64,000 bases of DNA from the NCBI GenBank assembly GCA_001662425.1, contig BDDC01000150.1, forward strand, positions 11,736-75,735. Direction: 5' to 3'. The position numbers were made by a program, and so were the translations under genes. This stretch comes from Chlamydomonas sphaeroides. Taxonomy: Eukaryota > Chlorophyta > Chlorophyceae > Chlamydomonadales > Chlamydomonadaceae. Each line of letters opens with the position of its first letter. Position 1 is the first letter of the stretch. Shown here one piece after another: positions 33,508 through 44,085 of the stretch. The notes under the pieces are model-generated. The model was not told where the DNA came from, searched no databases, and saw only the letters and a program-made list of their open reading frames with translations.

Positions 33508-34649
33508 GTTACCTGACGTTGGAGCGATTGGGGAAGATGCGTCGCATCAGGAGACAATACGCCGCAGCACCCGCCGACGCGCGCTCTGACGCGTTCTAGC
33601 AACGCAACCCGGCCCCGGCACAGGACGCCCATAGTGCAACACGTTGACATACGTACGATGGCGGCGAGGCGGCACAGGCAAGAGGGAAGGCAGGCAGCAT
33701 GGGGGGTGAGTAGGTCACGTCGGTGCAACGCGAAGGGATGAACCAGGAGCAGGGTGCAAGCAGGGCACACGCTAGGAGGGTGACGCGCGGCGGGTGCTGT
33801 GGCTGTCGTGGGAGAGGGAGGGAGAGAGAGAGCTAAGGGAGCGGCAAGTGTTAGGGACAGGTGCAGTAGGAAAGGGGGCATGCATGGGGGCTCAGCGGCC
33901 GTGCAGCCGGAGGGTGTAAGTACGAGCGTGCGTGCGTTTGCGTGTGCGCAGTCGGCGGGCGGACTCGCGAGAGTCGCCCGGACGCCGCCTGGCATGGCCC
34001 TGGCCGTAGAGGTGTAGGGCCACGCCAGTGCAAAACAGAAGAACGATGTCAATAACCTATAACCTGGACCTGCAATTCTGCGGAAACGACAATTCACCCA
34101 TAGCCGCTGCGACGGGGGGGCCAAGCAGGCAAACAAGCACGCAGGGTAGCGCGTAGTCACGCAGCGGCACGCGGCAATGTGTGGTGCCGAGGCGGATGCA
34201 GGGTCCGGGGTGACCCGGGGGCCCACTGGCAGGCCAGGGGTCAGAGGGCCCATACGCCCAAACGCCCGGGGCGTGACGGGTTTTGCCCAGCCCGATGGGT
34301 CAGGGCCGGTATGCCCCGCCAGAACCAGTCACGCCCCCGTCGTCAATCCCAAGAGCCTGCCGGCCGGCGCCCGGGGCGCGCGGTCGCGTGCACGATGCGG
34401 GGGCCCCCCCACTGGAGGGGTGGCGGGGCATGGCGGCGCACGGCGGTCGCACGCGCGGTAGCTGCAACGGTGGCAGCGGCGCGCCGGGAGGGGGCGGTGG
34501 GCTGGTGGTGGAGCGTCGGGGGCGGGGGGCTGAGCAGGGGTGGAGGCGGGGAAGCGGTGGCGGCGGGGCACGGCGGTGGGGGCGGTGGTGGGTGTGGGTC
34601 AGGGGTGCGGGAGCCCGCGCAGGGCGGTGTGGATGCGGCCGTAGAGGCC

Positions 34650-35445
34650 ACCGCGTGACGCGTGACGGGGGGTGGTGATGCATGTAGGGCTGATCGTGGA
34701 GGAGGGAGTGGGGGGTCCGGAAGAGGTGCGGTAGGCTGTGGCCGCCACGGCGGAGGGTGTGCATGACACGGGCGACCCGGAGGATGAAGTCATCAACGTC
34801 AGAGACGATGCGGCGCGCGGCGGCGGCGGCGGAACTGGCTGGTGAAGATGTTGCGTTTGCTGGCTTCGTTGACGTCAAGAGAAGGCAGGGACACAGCGGG
34901 AGAGGGGGGTGTGGGCGAAGGCGGCCTGCTCCCGCTTGTCATAGAGGCGGGTGATGTAACGGACGGCGGTGTGGGGTGCGGCACTGCCTGCTGGGGCCAC
35001 GGTGACGGTGGTGGGAACGAGAAGGATGTAAAGGAAGGGCACGGCGCCAGGCGGGAGGCCAGCGTGCTGATGCGCGGTGACGGTAAGGCAGGGCGGGTAG
35101 AGGCCGCGGAGGCCTTGGAGGGCGGCGTCAGTGCGGAGGGGGGCGGCCAGGTGGGGGTTGTTGAGGGAGAGGAGGTCGTCGAGGAACCGCTTGGAGCGGC
35201 GTAAGGAGCGGAGGGCGGCCAGCTGGTGGGGGGCGAGGGGGGCCAGCGGGGGTGGCGTGTAGGCTTGCCGCAGGAAGAGGAATTCGGGTCAGCCAAGGAC
35301 AAGGTTGGCGATGAAAGGCGCAGGAGAGATGCCCATGGCGATGCCACAGATCTGTTCCACGAGGGCGGGGCCGAATGCAATGTGTGTGTGGGGGGGGGGC
35401 TGGGGCAGGAGGCACGCCCTGGAGCCGTGGGCCATGAGGCGCGCG
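34650..35445 (-). mobile_element. decayed reverse-transcriptase fragment
   Basis: Reading leftward on the minus strand: GIAMGISPAPFIANLVL (about 35345-35292, an RT palm motif), a TGA stop, then RSKRFLDDLLSLNNP (about 35202-35158, the xxDD catalytic box), then RYITRLYDKREQ (about 34965-34925). A frame change follows, leading to ASKRNIFTSQFRRR and finally IVSDVDDFILRVARVMHTLRRGG in a third frame. This order (MGxSPxxANL, FLDD, LYDKR, SQFRR, then a helical thumb) fits a eukaryotic retroelement RT. At least one stop and two frame changes show it is dead. The family is not assigned. No terminal repeats or target-site duplications were found. Confidence 0.6.
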
Positions 35446-35450
35446 GCCGC

Positions 35451-35550
35451 GAGCTGCAAGGGCCGTATACTGTGGAGCTGCAAGGGCCTTCACTTGAGAG
35501 CTGCAAGGGCCTTTACTTGAGAGCTGCAACCTGCAAGGGCCTGCACCCTG
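35451..35550. repeat. imperfect tandem repeat of GAGCTGCAAGGGCC
   Basis: Four imperfect copies of GAGCTGCAAGGGCC with spacers such as TTTACTTGA lie just upstream (in the RT's reading direction) of the RT relic. They may be the remains of the element's 5' end. Confidence 0.75.
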
Positions 35551-36437
35551 GACCTCAGGAGCCCTGGCGGCGCAACTGGGGATGGGGCCGCCTTTGTGTC
35601 CTGCATTCGTTGAGCGCGTCAGCCCTATACATTGGCAACCACACCACGGGTGCCCTCGCACCCGGGCGGAGCAGTCGCGCGCCGCCTCCGCCAGGCGCCA
35701 GCAGACCGCCAGCGCCCGCAGCAACAGCAGACCGGCGAGGGGCGGCAAGTGCGCTGCAAGACGGCACCCGCGCAGGGCGGCTGCCTAGCGCGCGCCGCGC
35801 CTGTCGTCCTGTGCCTCAAGACACGCAACCACGCCGGGCGCTCGTTGCATGGCTGGTGTTCCGAATGGGTCGGCACGCATGACAGCACCCCGCGCGCTAT
35901 GTGTCTCTCCAGCTGCGGCCTCGCCCACCTGGCCCCCGCTCACGCGCGCAGCACATCCGGATTCCCGCGGCGTACACGCATGCAAGTTCAGTCCCTTCTC
36001 TGGCTCTCTCTGGTTCTATAGCGAAATTCAGTCCGTGTCAGCTCTTGCACGTTCCGCTTCACTGCTCCACGAGAGTCAGCCCAGTCCAGACGCACAGCTG
36101 GCCCTCTGCCGCAGCCGCTGCCTCCCTGCCCCACCCCACCAACCCTGGCACCGCCCCACGCAGCCACGCAACCCCAACCGCCGCTCCTTGGGCTCCCTCC
36201 CATCACGGTGCGACCGCCACCGATCGCCGCATCGTCGGCTGCCCTACGGCAGGCGGGCCTCGCTTGCCGGGCTTCCCCCTCCTCGCATGCATCCCACAAG
36301 GCCTGCATCTGGCTAGGCCGCCGCCGTCCGCCTGTTCTTCCGCACACGCCACCCTCCATTTACTCGATACCACCACGTCATGTGCCCTCCATGCGCCACC
36401 GCTAGGCCACAGCACCAGCCCACAACACCCAGCGCTG

Positions 36438-38050
36438 CTACTTGAACAGCCGCCCGCGCGCCACCATGGCCGCGTACGCCGCGCCCGAGCCCAGCGTGCC
36501 CGCCGCCACCGCCGCCTCCAGGCCGCCGATCAGCAGCGGCGCCGCCAGCACGCCCTCCGCCGGCAGCGAGCCCATGCCCTTCAGCAGGTACGCCCCCAGC
36601 AGCAACAGCTGCAGCGCCGTGTTGGCTTTGCTGATGAACAGCGGACGCATGAAGTTGACCCCGTCCGCGGCCCTGGCGCCGCCAGCTACGCTGGCGGCGG
36701 CCCCGGCGGCTGCCGCCGGCGGGGCGTCGGCGGTGCGGAAAAAGGCTGCGGCGCCGGGCCAGCGCCAGCCGAAGCCGCGCAGGCGGAAGACAAAGGCACC
36801 GGTTACGAGCGTGGCGTCGCGGCCGATGACGAGGCCGCCCAGCCACAGCGGCATGGAGCCGTTGGCGAGCAGCGCGGCGGCCACACAGCCAATGAGTACC
36901 TGAGGGATGGGGCGGAAGATGCGGCGAGGCAAGCGCACAGGGCGGCGGGGCATGGGGAGGGAAAGGATTGGACCGGGCGCATGGGCTGGGGCTCACAAGG
37001 GGTCAGCCGCGTCCGGGCCGCAGTGTCTCGGCCGGGGTCGGCGTGTGGCAGGGGCCGCAGCGCTGCGTGAGGCAGCCGTGCCACACCTTGTCCGCCAGGG
37101 GGTCCAGGTACGAGCCGAACACGGACGAGGTGCCGGTGCGCCGGGCCAGCCAGCCGTCCAGCCAGTCGCTCGCCTGGGCGGGCGGGTGGACGCGTGGTTG
37201 GGTGGGAGACACAGGCATAGGAAGGTGTAGGTGGGATGGCGGCAAGCAGGGCGCCGTGTCGCGACGGCAGCTTGGCATGGCCGCCCGGTGGTCTTGTCCT
37301 CTCGATCAACTCCAGCAAACGTACGACGTCAGGACGCAGGAAACACATGCTCACCCCCGACACCGCCAACGCCAGCGTGGCCGCCTGGTAGTGCCCCTCC
37401 ATCAGCCACCAGCCAATGACGGGGCCTGACACGAGCCGCGCCACGGACACGGCGTTTGGCAGGTTGTAGACCAGGTCAACGGGGGCTTGCGGCGTGGAGG
37501 AGTCTGGTGGGGAGGGCTGCTGCTGCCGCTGCAGGTGTTCGTCGAGGCGCGGCGGCTGCGGCTGCAGGGAGGCCAGCAGCGTCGCTGAGGATGTGGCGAG
37601 TGTGCGGCTGGTGGGGAGGGCGGTGGCGGCGAAGGCGGCGGAGAAGGGCCAGGCGAGGAGCGCGTGGCAGCGGCGTTGGCAAGTGCCGGCGCGCAGGGCC
37701 AGGCTGTGGGGGTGGAGCGGCGCTTGCCCCACGGGGAGGAAGGAGAGCGCCGCAGTGGGTTGCGTGGCGGCATGGGCGACGAGGGTGGGGCTGGCAGGAA
37801 GTTGGCGTAGTTGGGGTGGCAGCGGGGCTGCGAGAGGTGGCGGCATCGGCAGCTGGCGATCGGCAGCGCGCGCGGGCTGCCGCGAGGCAGGTGGTGTAGG
37901 GGACGCGGAGAGCTGCAGCGCTGTGACTGTCGTGTTCGCTCCAACAACCAAAGCGCGTCCCAAGGACAGCAAACCCCCGCCGTCGCTGACCAAGGGGATG
38001 ACAGCCATCGACGACCGCCCAGCGAGCAGAGCAAGGTCTTTCCGCGCCAT
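36438..38050 (-). CDS. CLS: cardiolipin synthase (CDP-alcohol phosphatidyltransferase), 414 aa, 3 exons
   Basis: Exons: 38050-37355, 37173-37087, 36899-36438 (TAG), both introns phase 0. The first 180 residues are Pro/Ala/Arg-rich, as expected for an organelle transit peptide. The enzyme then starts at NLPNAVSVARLVSGPVIG. Exon 2 carries the complete CDP-alcohol phosphatidyltransferase motif: Asp238-Gly239, Ala242-Arg243, Gly252, Asp256, Asp260. Exon 3 continues VLIGCVAAALLANG, then GGLVIGRDATLV and PLFISKANTALQL, which match plant mitochondrial cardiolipin synthase closely. The reaction joins CDP-diacylglycerol and phosphatidylglycerol to make cardiolipin in the inner mitochondrial membrane. 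The start codon lies only 31 bases after the stop of the small upstream ORF, on the same strand, so this may be the second cistron of one mRNA. Confidence 0.9.
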
Positions 38051-38081
38051 AATTGGTAACTGCAGATCGAGTAGGTGATTT

Positions 38082-38237
38082 CTACTCCTGCTTCTTGTCC
38101 TGCGTTACCACCGCGGGCTCGCGGGAGCCGAAGGCGCGAGTGAAAATGATAACGATTGGCAGGAACATGAAGACCATTCCTAGTGCAATCCAGAGCTCGC
38201 TGGTGGGCATAGGAAGCGCAAAGCCAGAGTAGGCCAT
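38082..38237 (-). CDS. 51-residue single-span membrane protein, upstream ORF of a candidate dicistron
   Basis: An intronless frame runs from ATG at 38237 to TAG at 38084-38082. The product has a short N-terminus (MAYSGFALPMPTSE), one strong hydrophobic span (LWIALGMVFMFLPIVIIFT, about 16-35) and a charged tail ending DKKQE. Codons are natural for an expressed gene and the hydropathy pattern is clear, so I regard it as real. It resembles small organellar inner-membrane subunits or assembly factors in shape, but I do not recognise the family. It ends 31 bases before the cardiolipin synthase ATG with no poly(A) signal between, which suggests one transcript with two proteins. Longer frames upstream begin only with non-ATG codons. 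Confidence 0.7.
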   Translation of the reverse strand: MAYSGFALPMPTSELWIALGMVFMFLPIVIIFTRAFGSREPAVVTQDKKQE

Positions 38238-39058
38238 GGTTTGAAGTGGCTGCGTTGCGTAGGATTGATTACTAGGAGGACTTGCGCGCAGCTGGTTGTG
38301 CTGTGCGGTGGTGATGAGTTGCAGAGCAAGCAAGTTACAGCGGTACTGGGATGTGCAGTGAACAAGGATGGTTGGGGTCGCGCTTCACGCGGCCAAGGTG
38401 TGTGCGGAGTACGGGTGGACCGGCACGTACCCTGAACCTCACGCCACGGCCCCGCAGAGCAAGCGCAAACTTCACGCATCAGTCCCGACCCCTGTGATCA
38501 GCGCACGCTTGCAAGCCCAGGCAGGGTAGCGCACGTGGGAGCATGGCGGCACGTTAACTGACGCATGCCACAGAAGCTGTAACACGCAAGTCCATGTGCA
38601 GGCCTCCACGGACGCAGCGGCTTAGTCCTTGACAAAGCTTGCTGGCCAGGGGAAGGCTGGTGAAGTGCTCCGGTCATGCTTCGGCCAGCCGGCATCTGGA
38701 GTTACTAACACTTGCCCAACTTGCCCAAGACAGGCAACGAATATCAGGTCAGTTTTCAGTGCACGTTGGCAGGAAGGCCGTGTTATAGCGCCTGCGCTAG
38801 GAACTAGGACGGCCAAGGGGAGACCGGGGTTTTTCAGGTGCGGGTCGGCGGGTGCGGGAGGCGTGTGTCGGTGCACCTCGTTCTGGCCGCATTGTGAGAA
38901 ACGAAGTAATTGAAATCTAATGGGCGCATTCTGCTTGCGTTTTCGGGCTTCGGTCCGCTGGGCAATTGCGGCACGGTCGTCATCGCGAGCCAAGTCCCGA
39001 GCTGAACACCCGAACACCCCCTCTTCTCGGTTGCATTTGTTAGGACGCAAATACCACA
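38238..39058. promoter_or_regulatory. divergent intergenic region between the small ORF/CLS unit and EBP1
   Basis: This 821-base interval holds the promoters and 5' leaders of both units. Overlapping frames exist on both strands (about 38622-39059) but start with TTG and show no domain, so none is called. No TATA box is obvious. Confidence 0.5.
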
Positions 39059-42000
39059 ATGTCGGACGACGGCTCGATTCAGAACGATGTGGAGCCCAAC
39101 CTCAGCGTGGTGAGCGGCGCTGTCGCAGACCAGCCCATGGTCACAGCGTACTGAGCTTGTCTCGTCGTGCCATCTGCCCCTTGTAGCCTGAGGTGGTGAC
39201 CAAGTACAAGACGGCGGCGGATATCTGCAACCGTGAGCTTGCCGCGGGGATTGTCGGCGCGGCGTCGCGGGCTCGCTGGCCGACGCCCCTTGGCCCTCCC
39301 CACAGGCGCCCTGCAGGCCGTCATTGAGGCGTGCAAGGATGGCGCCAAGGTCGTGGACCTCTGCCGCACTGGCGACACCTTTATCAACAAGTAGGCTGCC
39401 TGCGGCGCATGCGTTCGCCTCTTCGCGCGCGACTGACCGCTTGGCCTCTTGATCATGTCGCAGGGAGTGCGCGAACATCTACAAGGGCAAGCAGATTGAG
39501 AAGGGCGTCGCGTTCCCGACCTGCGTGAGCGCGAACAGGTCAGCTGGCGTACGCTGTGGCCCCGAGTTGTTGGCGAATTGCTTCATGGGCACAACCTCAC
39601 GTCAGATCTAGCGCGTCCGGTTGCTCGAGTGCCGCGGACCTTCCCGCCTCACGGTTGGACACTAACGCTCGCTGTCGCGACACTCGCAGCGTCGTGGGCC
39701 ACTTCTCGCCCAACTCGGATGACGTCACCGCGCTGAAGACCGGGGATGTCGTCAAGATGTGAGTAAGGGCGGCTGTCCGCATACCGTGCCGACTCGCCCC
39801 GCATGACATGCGCCCGCCCGCGACCCTGTTCCGGCCAGCGGAGCTTCTGCGCAACAAGCTTGCGCTTCGCTGATAACGTCTGGTCGCTAACTTATACCCG
39901 CCCGCTCTGCCGCCCTTCCCGCGCCCATCCCAACGCAGCGACATGGGCTGCCACATTGACGGCTTCATTGCCACGCAAGCCACGACCATCGTCGTGCAGG
40001 AGGGCGCCGAGGCCATCACCGGCCGCGCCGCGGACGTGATCGCCGCCGCCCGCACCGCGTTCGACGCGGCCGTGCGGTTGATACGCCCGGGCAAGCACAT
40101 CTCGGACGTGGCCGGCCCGCTGCAAAAGATTGCGGAGGCCTACGGCTGCAACATGGTCGAGGGGGTCATGTCGCATGAGATGAAGCAGTTTGTGATTGAC
40201 GGCAGCAAGTGCATCCTCAACAAGCCCACGCCGGACCAGAAGGTGGAGGACGCTGAGTTCGAGGAGAACGAGGTGTACGCGATCGACATCGTGGTCAGCA
40301 GCGGCGAGGGCAAGCCCCGGGTAGGTCCGCTTGCCGTACATCTGTACGGCGCATACGCGCGCAGCCATGGGTTGTGTCGGTAGCACAGCTGTTGGGGTAT
40401 GGGGATGCAGGCAAGCATCGAGAGCACATCTGGCTAGCAGCGGCGCAAGTTGGTGGGCGGCGAGGGCGGCGGTGCGATGCTGGCAGCTGGCGTCCCTTGC
40501 TCAGCTTTAGTCAGGCCGCGGAGCTGCTTCGGGACAGCAGCGGCCGTATCTTCGGCGGCAGCTGCGCAGGCGGCCGCGGCGGCACAGGCACCGAAAGCGC
40601 ATCTGCTCAGCAGCAGCCGACGAGTTGCGGCGGCAGTTGCGGCGGCAGTGCATTGAATCGGACGCCGGCAGTCAGCGGACCGTGCGAACGCAACGTTACA
40701 GCGGCAGCTGGCGGTTGGGATGCCGGCCGGTGCCCTACCGGTGGTGCCAGCGTCAGCGACCCGGCCGCCTCACCGGCCCCCGGAAGCCGCTCCCGGCGGC
40801 CGCCTACCAGCAGCGGCTTTTGGCGAGGCGGCAGGGGACTGCTGCTGGCGGCCCTGACTCCATGCGGCGTCGGCGCCCACAGCTGGGCTGTCCCTTGGGC
40901 GGCGCATGGGCGGGGTGCGCCGGCGCGTTCGCGCCGTGGCGACAGCGGCCGATGGCGCCTCCAGGCGCATGCGCTCACAGCCAGGCAGGCCGCGGCCGCA
41001 GCTGCAGCAGGCTGCTGCATGGCACAGCGCGCTGCGGACGCGTGTGCACGCGCCTCCCGCCCTGGGCTCGGACCGGCGCTGCCGGCGCGTCAGCTACCGT
41101 CGTGCGGACCCCGGGACGGGCGCCCCTTGCAGCAGCGGCAGCGTTTATCTCCCCACCACAGCAGCAGCCGTGACGCCAGCGGGCTGTTCGGAGACGTTGC
41201 GCGATACGTGCTCCATGGTCCCTGCCTCTCACCTCCTGGTCCCGCACCTGACCCCAACTTCCGTCCCTTCCCTTCGCCCACTCAAGGTGCTGGACGAGAA
41301 GGAGACGACGGTGTACAAGCGCGCCCTGGAGGCGGCGTACCAGCTCAAGATGCAGGCCAGCCGCACCGTGTTCTCGCTGGTCAACTCCAAGTTCGCGACC
41401 ATGCCCTTCACGCTGCGCGCGCTCATGGACGAGGCGGCCAGCCAGAAGACCGAGCTCAAGGTTGGGGCGGATGGGCGGCGAGGAAGCAGGGACGGAAGAA
41501 GGGTTTGGAGCAGGGCTGATGAGGGCAGATGCGTACGAGGGAGGCGGTCCTCGGCGTCACCAGCGCAATTGTTCGTGCCACAACCCACGACCCCGCCTCG
41601 CGCCTGCGCTACCTGTCACCTGCGCGTTCCCTCAGGTCGGGCAGCTGAAGCTGGGCATGGTGGAGTGCCTAAACCACGGCCTGCTGCACCCCTACCCGGT
41701 GCTGCACGAGAAGACGGGCGAGGTGGTGGCTCAGATCAAGGGCACCGTGCTGCTCATGCCCAACGGCAGGTGAGGCAGAGGCACACACACATTGGAACCC
41801 AGGACCAGGACACAGGGCACAGGGCGGGGAATGGGACCAGGAGACAAGGGGGCACAGTGCTGCTCGAGCACTACGGCAGGGGGAAGCACAGCACAGGGCA
41901 GGTAGCGGCGACCGGGGCGACGACGCCGGAAGAGCCAGGGCCCTCGTGGACGGCGCGTGTGGGCTCGCGACCGCGTCCTGAGGGCGACGTCGACGGTGCA

Positions 42001-42496
42001 CCAGGACGATTAAGTCTGCGTGATAGCGGGTTGCGACCGGCTGGAGCCATCAGCACTTCCACTTAGGCTAGGGCATGGGCGAGCGAGGGCCGTCGCGGAG
42101 GGGCACTGGGACTTGTTTGCGCGACCGACCGAACGCCTGCCCGCCTGCAGCTCCATCGTGACGTCGTCGGCTCGTCAGGCGGTGACCTCGGAGAAGAAGG
42201 TGGAGGACGCCGAGATCCTGGAGCTGCTGGCCACGCCCGTGAGCGCCAAGAGCGCCAAGAAGAAGAAGAACAAGGTGGGGAGCGGAGGGCGGCGGGAGAG
42301 GGGTAGGGGCCAGCAGGCTGGATGCTGACGGCGTGCGGCAGTGCGACGCTCGGCCGCCGGGGCAGGAGTCAGCGGGGCTCGAATGCATCGCGGGGTCTGC
42401 ATGGCGTCGGCGCGTCCTGACGGCGTGCCTGCTCGCTGGCCCTCCATGGCGCCACAGGACAAGGCCGCCGCCGCTGCGCCCGCCGCCAGCTCGTGA
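39059..42496 (+). CDS. PA2G4: EBP1/PA2G4 homologue (peptidase M24-fold, non-peptidase), 392 aa, 10 exons
   Basis: Exons: 39059-39109, 39187-39232, 39306-39390, 39464-39538, 39690-39758, 39939-40320, 41287-41460, 41636-41769, 42151-42274, 42458-42496 (TGA). Phases close to 393 codons, close to the human protein (394). Diagnostic stretches: VVTKYKTAADICNRALQAV, KGVAFPTCVSANSVVGHFSP, GDVVKIDMGCHIDGF, GVMSHEMKQFVIDGSK, NEVYAIDIVVSSGEGK, TVYKR, FATMPFTLRAL, KGTVLLMPNG, and a Lys-rich tail (KSAKKKKNK) that in other species binds rRNA and localises to the nucleolus. The family has a methionine aminopeptidase fold without activity, binds ribosomes near the exit tunnel and controls growth; the plant orthologue regulates organ size. 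Intron 6 is long (966 bases) and GC-rich but not coding. Intron 8 contains a diverged copy of the exon 8 end. Confidence 0.93.
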
Positions 42497-44085
42497 GCTG
42501 CCCCAGGGCCGCGCTGAGGGCGCGCCGCGTGCAGCCGCGGAGCGCACGGGCACACGAGCGCTAGGCGGCTGTGCTGCTCTGTCGTTCGTGGGGCGCGGCG
42601 CTGCCCGTGCGCGCACGGCACGGGGTGGTTGTTGTGTGTTTCGCTGCGTGCTTAGGGCTCAGCAAGACAGCCGCCGCCCCTCGGGCGCCGTCTGTGCCGT
42701 GCCCCGGCGCCAGGGTGCTGGGGCACGGCGCGGGATCGCCCGGTTTTGTTACGGTTGCGGCGGTGCCGGGATTGCACGCTTGTGTTGAGATGACGTAGGA
42801 CGTAGGGCCTGGGACAGGGCGCCGCCGGGCGAAGCAGGAGGCGGGATTGGTTGATGACGCAATACGGGTTGGCCATATGGCACGGTTTGCGGGTGGGGGC
42901 GCAGGAGCGTGTGGTGATTGGGGCGCCCCGCCGGCTGGCTGCCATTGGCGTGACTGGGGGGCGCCTGACGGTGCTGAATGCTGACTGGGGAGCAAACGCG
43001 GAAGGGTGTAAGCCCGCTCGGCGCTTGATGCTCTCAATCCTTCCACCAGACCGGCACGCGCCCTGCTGGCGGCAGAGCAGTTGCCTTGCTGCTGATCCAA
43101 GTAGTGGCTGGCATCGGTGCCTAGGACGCGGTGCGATCTCAGTGATGCTTTCGTCAGCTACAGAGCTACTGCGTCGCTCCCGGCCACGTCTGCGCACGTG
43201 CACTGCCTGGCTTTGCTCTCCGTCAGCACGCCCTTTGCGTTGGGCAGCACATGCGCACGAAGACCGCATGAGGCGCTCCCGCAAAGCCGCAGCGCGATAG
43301 CAGGTAACGCTCAAGTTTACTCTCTACCGTCTGTGGCAGTTTGGCTTTCAGATAGAAATTAGGGCAGGGAACCGAGCAGGAAAGGGCCGGCAGAGGGGAT
43401 ATGGCAGGCAGGCTGGCTGACAGGAGAGCAAGCGCGGCGCCTACTGCGCCAGGAGACCAGGAGCACGACGAGCAATGTTGCAGTAAACTGCTGGCGGTGC
43501 AACAGAGCCCTCCCGTCCTTGCAGTGCCTCACCGCGCCTCCATACCCAGTACCCAGCCCCATACCTACGCTCTGTTTTCGCTGCCCCACCCCTACACATC
43601 AACACATCAAAGTTTCCATCTGGAAACCCCTACATCCCTCCCCCAACCCAACTGCACCCCCCCACACCAGCCACACAACCGCATGGTCTGCCAAGCCAAC
43701 GCGCAGTGGCGCGCCACACAGACACGAACCCCGGGGCAGCGCCAGCACATGCGCGCACCGCCCTCCCCAAACACGCAGCCGCCCAGCTCGGCAGCCCCTA
43801 CCCCAAGGAGCCGTGCATGCTTCTCCCCTGCCCCACGCACACACTAGACGCGCGCACGCAGCATGCACCACCACCCCACCACCACCATCAGCAACCACCG
43901 CCGCCACCCTGCGGTGCCTCTGCGCAACACCGCACGCCCGCCGCCGACGCACAACCGCCGCACCCGGGGCGCCGGGCAGCCTCGCTGGCCTGCCAGGGGG
44001 CTGCGTACCAACACCGACGCTCCACAGGCGCCCTCCCACTCCAGCCCTCGCCGGCTGGCCGGCGCCGCCCTCACACGCGCCTGCT
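42497..44085. other. convergent 3' regions of EBP1 and the SMAP-domain gene
   Basis: Two genes end here facing each other. A TGTAA at 43007-43011 could end the EBP1 transcript. Frames on both strands are low-complexity or start without ATG, and none is supported. From 43600 the plus strand is very C-rich (CCCCAC, CACACA), giving the false long frames. Confidence 0.45.

Larger units (their letters stand above)
33508..36437. other. gene-poor region with a retroelement relic
   Basis: Apart from the reverse-transcriptase relic (listed separately), I see no supported exon. The stretch from 33660 to 34780 is purine-rich on the plus strand. Tandem GAGCTGCAAGGGCC units are at 35451-35550. The 3' untranslated region of the cardiolipin synthase gene must lie just below 36438. 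Confidence 0.45.

Noticed and set aside
38622..39059. 145-residue minus-strand frame between the CLS unit and EBP1
   Set aside because: It starts with TTG, covers the EBP1 promoter and leader, and shows no recognisable feature.
42851..43300. 149-residue plus-strand frame downstream of EBP1
   Set aside because: It begins with TTG, contains the probable TGTAA signal and has no domain; it is more likely 3' untranslated sequence.
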